DNA from: Rhodovulum sp.
GTDB lineage: Bacteria > Pseudomonadota > Alphaproteobacteria > Rhodobacterales > Rhodobacteraceae
Assembly: GCA_002706605.1 (NCBI GenBank)
Contig: PALT01000029.1
Span: forward strand, 1-48,614
Direction: 5' to 3'
Length of the DNA: 48,614 bases
Made by a program: the position numbers and the translations under genes. Positions 45,241 to 48,614 of the stretch are shown one piece after another (within the stretch, counting starts at the first letter, position 1; every line of letters begins with the position of its first letter). A model generated the notes under the pieces. It searched no databases. It was not told the origin of the DNA and was given only the letters and a program-made list of their open reading frames with translations.

Positions 45241-46314
45241 ATGACCCAGACCGCCTCAAAAGGGCAGGACTTTGAAGCTGTCGCAGCGCACAGCCCGCAG
45301 GCCGTAGCCGAGTTCAACGACCATCACAGCAGCCTTTTGAACAGAGTTCAGCACCGTTTGCACCAGACACCGGCGCTTGTGCCGTTGATCGTTCTGGTTC
45401 TGTCCATCGCGGTGTTTGGCGCCCTGCTGGGCAGCAAATTCTTTTCGCCGTTCAGCCTGACCTTGATCCTGCAACAGGTACAGATCGTCGGCATTCTAGC
45501 CGCCGCGCAAAGCATCGTGATCCTGACCGCCGGCATCGACCTCAGCGTCGGCGCGATCATGGTTCTGTCCTCCGTCGTTATGGGACAGTTTACGTTCCGT
45601 TATGGCTTTCCGGCCGAACTGGCAGTGGTCTGTGGCCTGATCTGCGGGACGTTTTGCGGGTTCATCAACGGCGTTCTGGTGGCCAAGGTCAAACTGCCGC
45701 CGTTCATCGTGACCCTTGGCATGTGGCAGATCGTTTTGGCGTCGAATTTCCTCTATTCCGCCAACGAAACCATTCGCGCACAGGACATCGAGGCCAATGC
45801 GCCTATCCTGCAATTCTTCGGTGAAAAGCTGCGGGTTGGTGGGGCCATCTTTACCTATGGCGTAATTTTCATGGTCCTGCTGATCCTCTTCATGGCCTAT
45901 GTCCTGCGCCACACCGCGTGGGGGCGTCACGTTTACGCCGTGGGCGATGACAAGGATGCGGCAGAACTGTCGGGCGTAAAAACCGACCGCGTTCTGATCT
46001 CGGTCTATGCGATTTCGGGTCTGATCTGTGCCTTTGCGGGCTGGGCCCTGATCGGGCGGATCGGATCGGTCTCGCCGACCTCGGGGCAACTGGGCAACAT
46101 CGAATCCATCACCGCAGTTGTGATCGGCGGCATCTCCCTGTTCGGCGGTCGCGGCTCGATCCTTGGGTCGCTATTTGGGGCCCTGATCGTGGGCGTGTTC
46201 ACGCTTGGCCTGCGCCTTTTGGGGGCGGATGCACAATGGACCTACCTGTTGATCGGCGTGCTGATCATCGGTGCGGTGGCAGTTGACCAATGGATCAGAA
46301 AGGTTTCGCAATGA
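45241..46314 (+). CDS. frcC: Fructose/ribose-type ABC importer, permease
   Basis: The inner-membrane channel of the importer, 357 residues with about nine to ten membrane helices after a 50-residue cytoplasmic arm. Hallmarks are TAGIDLSVGAIMVLSSVV near residue 100, LPPFIVTLGMW, GRHVYAVGDDKDAAELSGVKT (the coupling stretch) and IGGISLFGGRGS, all of the BPD-transp-2 sugar permease family. The ATG follows GGGGACTGAC. Its stop overlaps the start of frcA by four bases (ATGA), so both are co-translated. Confidence 0.92.
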   Translation: MTQTASKGQDFEAVAAHSPQAVAEFNDHHSSLLNRVQHRLHQTPALVPLIVLVLSIAVFGALLGSKFFSPFSLTLILQQVQIVGILAAAQSIVILTAGIDLSVGAIMVLSSVVMGQFTFRYGFPAELAVVCGLICGTFCGFINGVLVAKVKLPPFIVTLGMWQIVLASNFLYSANETIRAQDIEANAPILQFFGEKLRVGGAIFTYGVIFMVLLILFMAYVLRHTAWGRHVYAVGDDKDAAELSGVKTDRVLISVYAISGLICAFAGWALIGRIGSVSPTSGQLGNIESITAVVIGGISLFGGRGSILGSLFGALIVGVFTLGLRLLGADAQWTYLLIGVLIIGAVAVDQWIRKVSQ

Positions 46315-47078
46315 CCCAACCTATTTTGCAAGGCAAGAACCTGGTCAAACGCTATGGCCGTGTGGTCGCGCTGGACCACTGTGATTTTGAACTCTACCCC
46401 GGTGAAATTCTGGCCGTGATCGGTGACAACGGCGCGGGCAAATCGACCCTGATCAAGGCCCTGTCGGGCGCGGTCGTCCCAGATGAGGGCGAGGTGTTCC
46501 TAGAGGGTAAAAAGGTCAACTTTTCCACCCCTCTGGACGCACGTCGCGATGGGATTGAGACCGTTTATCAACAGCTTGCCATGTCGCCCGCCCTGTCGAT
46601 TGCCGACAACATGTTCATGGGGCGCGAATTGCGCAAACCCGGGATCATGGGCAAGGTGTTCCGCCAGTTGGACCGCCCCGCGATGGAGAAATTCGCGCGC
46701 GAAAAACTGTCCGAGCTGGGCCTGATGACGATCCAGAACATCAATCAGGCGGTCGAAACCCTGTCTGGTGGCCAACGTCAGGGCGTCGCCGTGGCCCGTG
46801 CAGCCGCATTTGGGTCCAAGGTGATCATTCTGGACGAACCGACCGCCGCACTTGGGGTCAAGGAATCCCGCCGTGTTCTGGAACTGATCCAAGACGTGAA
46901 ATCGCGTGGCATTCCGATCATCCTGATTTCGCACAACATGCCCCATGTGTTTGAGGTCGCCGACCGCATCCACGTGCACCGTCTGGGCAAGCGTCTGTGC
47001 GTCATCAACCCCAAGGAACACACGATGTCGGACGCCGTTGCCTATATGACCGGCGCGGCCGTCCCCGAAGCGGCCTAA
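46311..47078 (+). CDS. frcA: Fructose/ribose-type ABC importer, ATP-binding protein
   Basis: A single-domain ABC ATPase of 255 residues: Walker A IGDNGAGKST (38-47), signature LSGGQRQG (151-158), Walker B VIILDEPTA (171-179), and H-loop ILISHNMPHVFEVADR. Being half the size of RbsA/XylG, it matches FrcA, which dimerises as a homodimer with FrcC. It is followed by a strong terminator. No sugar kinase (FrcK) gene is present immediately downstream. Confidence 0.93.
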   Translation: MTQPILQGKNLVKRYGRVVALDHCDFELYPGEILAVIGDNGAGKSTLIKALSGAVVPDEGEVFLEGKKVNFSTPLDARRDGIETVYQQLAMSPALSIADNMFMGRELRKPGIMGKVFRQLDRPAMEKFAREKLSELGLMTIQNINQAVETLSGGQRQGVAVARAAAFGSKVIILDEPTAALGVKESRRVLELIQDVKSRGIPIILISHNMPHVFEVADRIHVHRLGKRLCVINPKEHTMSDAVAYMTGAAVPEAA

Positions 47079-47103
47079 AACATCCCCGCGACAAGCGGAA
47101 ATC

Positions 47104-47137
47104 GGCCAGCCGGATTGCAGAATTCGGCTGGCCTTTT
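47104..47137 (+). terminator. Rho-independent terminator of the frc operon
   Basis: GGCCAGCCG-GATTGCAGAATT-CGGCTGGCC is a perfect 9-bp stem followed by TTTT. It separates frcA from tamA. Confidence 0.9.
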
Positions 47138-47192
47138 GCATCCAGTGCCCCAATGTTAGACCGAAGACAGGCATCGGCCATCAGGGTGGGAC

Positions 47193-48614
47193 ATGGGACT
47201 TTTCAAACGCATCGGCGCGGCCGTGGCAGGGGGCATTTTTCTGACCTCTCCGGCATTTGCGACGGAGGTCACGTTCAACATCACCACCGATCTGTCCGAC
47301 GGTCTGCGCGAGGCATTGCGGGGCGCGTCCCTGTCGCGAGACATCGCGAAACAGGACGACACAACGTCCGATACGTTGTTGTCCGCGGCGCAGGCCGATT
47401 ATCGCCGTTTGATTGAGGTGCTCTATGCCCGCGGGTATTTCGGCCCCGTGATCAACATCACGGTCGACGGGCGTGAGGCCGCCGCGATCCCACCGTTTTC
47501 ACCGCCCGAAAACATCGATCAAATCACCATCACGATCAATCCGGGCGACCGTTTCCGGTTTGGTGAGGTCTCGATCGCGCCTCTGGCCCCCGACACCGAA
47601 TTGCCCGATGGGTTTGAGACCGGCAAACCGGCCCAAAGCCTGCTGATCGGTGACGCGGTTGGCGCGGCGATTGACGCGTGGCGCGGCGACGGTCACGCCA
47701 AGGCCACCGTGAACGGGCAACGCGTGATCGCCGATCACACCCGCGCGGTTCTGAACACCGATGTCACCCTTGCCCCCGGTCCGCGCCTGAATTTCGGCGA
47801 CCTGATCGTGGACGGCAACAGCGCGGTGCGCTCCGAACGCATCATCGAAATCGCGGGCCTGCCGACGGGACAGGTCTTTGATCCTGAAGAACAATCCAAG
47901 GCTGCGAACCGCCTGCGCAAGACCGGCGCGTTCCGTTCGGTCGCCCTGCGCGAAGAGGACAATGCGAACGCTGATGGCACGCTGGACATCACCGCATCAC
48001 TGGTCGACGAAAAGCCTCGCAAATTCGGGTTCGGGGCCGAGGTATCGTCGCTAGAGGGCCTATCGCTCTCCGCGTTCTGGATGCACCGTAACCTCCTTGG
48101 TGGGGCCGAGCGGCTGCGCTTTGACGGGGCGATTTCGGGGATCGCGGGGGATACCGGTGGCGTCGACAGCCTGCTCTCGGCCAGTTTCACCCGCCCCGCC
48201 ACCTTCGGACCGGACACAAGCCTGTCCCTCTTGGCCGAGGCCGAGGTTCTGGATGAGCCCGATTTCTATGAAAACCGCATCTTCCTATCCGCCGGTCTGA
48301 TCCGTGAGTTCCGCGATAGCTTTCATGTCGGTGTCGGCGTCGGTCTGCGTTTCACGGACATTCGCGACGATTTCGGGGAACGGACCATTCATCAACTGAC
48401 CTTCCCCCTATTTGCGACTCTGGATGAGCGTGACGATACCCTGAACCCACGTGCGGGTTATTTCGCGGACGTCGATCTGGAACCCTTTGCGGCCCTTGGC
48501 GATGGCGGGTCGGGCGCGCGCATTTTTGCAGACACGCGGGCCTATTATGCGTTGGGCGACAACGCGGTTTTGGCGGGGCGGGCGCAAATCGGTTCGGTCC
48601 TTGGGGCGGCGGCG
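47193..48614 (+). CDS. tamA: TamA, translocation and assembly module outer-membrane protein (partial, cut by the window)
   Basis: An Omp85-family protein that works with TamB in inserting autotransporters and other barrels or in lipid transport. The 474 residues seen have a signal (about 1-24, ending AFA), POTRA-type repeats (about 25-275, e.g. LIEVLYARGYFGPVINITVDG, in parts, and IIEIAGLPTGQVFDPEEQSK), and the start of the beta barrel (FGFGAEVSSLEGLSL, TLDERDDTLNPRAGYF). The frame is open to the last base, so the C-terminal strands lie outside. The start ATG follows CAGGGTGGG. Confidence 0.9.
   Translation, partial: MGLFKRIGAAVAGGIFLTSPAFATEVTFNITTDLSDGLREALRGASLSRDIAKQDDTTSDTLLSAAQADYRRLIEVLYARGYFGPVINITVDGREAAAIPPFSPPENIDQITITINPGDRFRFGEVSIAPLAPDTELPDGFETGKPAQSLLIGDAVGAAIDAWRGDGHAKATVNGQRVIADHTRAVLNTDVTLAPGPRLNFGDLIVDGNSAVRSERIIEIAGLPTGQVFDPEEQSKAANRLRKTGAFRSVALREEDNANADGTLDITASLVDEKPRKFGFGAEVSSLEGLSLSAFWMHRNLLGGAERLRFDGAISGIAGDTGGVDSLLSASFTRPATFGPDTSLSLLAEAEVLDEPDFYENRIFLSAGLIREFRDSFHVGVGVGLRFTDIRDDFGERTIHQLTFPLFATLDERDDTLNPRAGYFADVDLEPFAALGDGGSGARIFADTRAYYALGDNAVLAGRAQIGSVLGAAA

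Noticed and set aside
1-48614. CRISPR arrays, insertion sequences, prophage genes, rRNA operon
   Set aside because: No regular repeat-spacer pattern, transposase, integrase or rRNA sequence was recognised anywhere in the window.

Overview
The window looks like chromosomal DNA of a marine or aquatic alphaproteobacterium of the Rhodobacteraceae (Roseobacter-type). The basis is the moderately high GC content, a short porin whose signal peptide has the FATTALVASAGFAAAD form usual in that family, an FrcBCA-type sugar importer under a ROK regulator, a zinc-ribbon DNA polymerase IV, a 41-residue bL36 and an MsrPQ pair. It is almost all housekeeping DNA: no transposase, integrase, phage gene, CRISPR array or rRNA operon is visible. 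Gene density is high and no stretch over 300 bases lacks a gene.

Layout. 1-6.5 kb: AT-rich left edge with one DnaA-type box, then msrQ and msrP (periplasmic methionine sulfoxide repair), a membrane-anchored glutamate-synthase-like FMN protein, a secreted DUF302 protein and the ClpB disaggregase with a candidate heat-shock promoter. 6.6-12.7 kb: a small sulfotransferase, pyrF, an NAD(P)-binding oxidoreductase divergent from an HxlR regulator, an NfeD/SPFH membrane pair, dinB and an N-formylglutamate amidohydrolase. 12.7-18.3 kb: tRNA-Val(GAC), rpmJ, rluA and gnd, then a Nudix hydrolase, a PiT phosphate transporter and a Tat-exported intradiol-dioxygenase-like protein. 18.3-26.2 kb: argD-argF, free methionine-R-sulfoxide reductase, an RsbV/RsbW-type partner-switching pair, a gamma-glutamyltransferase-family protein, hspQ, an AEC transporter, a lytic transglycosylase-like lipoprotein and lolA.

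26.3-36.9 kb: ftsK, a DapC-like aminotransferase, an amidase, a UbiH/Coq6-family hydroxylase, then Trm112, a LON-domain protein and CnoX (thioredoxin plus TPR) on one strand, xthA, and an OmpR-family response regulator resembling CenR. 37-41.4 kb: a two-part GTP cyclohydrolase II, an L,D-transpeptidase-like protein, yggS and a large TPR-sulfotransferase. 41.5-48.6 kb: a porin gene, a ROK repressor divergent from a fructose/ribose-type ABC importer (frcB, frcC, frcA), and the 5' part of tamA, cut by the window end.

Themes. Stress and protein quality control recur (ClpB, HspQ, CnoX, LON-domain protein, MsrPQ, fRMsr, SPFH/NfeD), as does envelope biogenesis (LolA, TamA, porin, lytic transglycosylase, L,D-transpeptidase, possible CenR). 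I did not find a clearly new multi-gene system. The oddest item is the porin: its signal peptide is intact from the second or third codon on, but no start codon or ribosome-binding site precedes it in frame. Other items worth checking are the N-terminal half of RibA, the free-standing GltS-like protein, the dyads beside the HxlR, ribA and ROK genes, and the hairpin between frcB and frcC.
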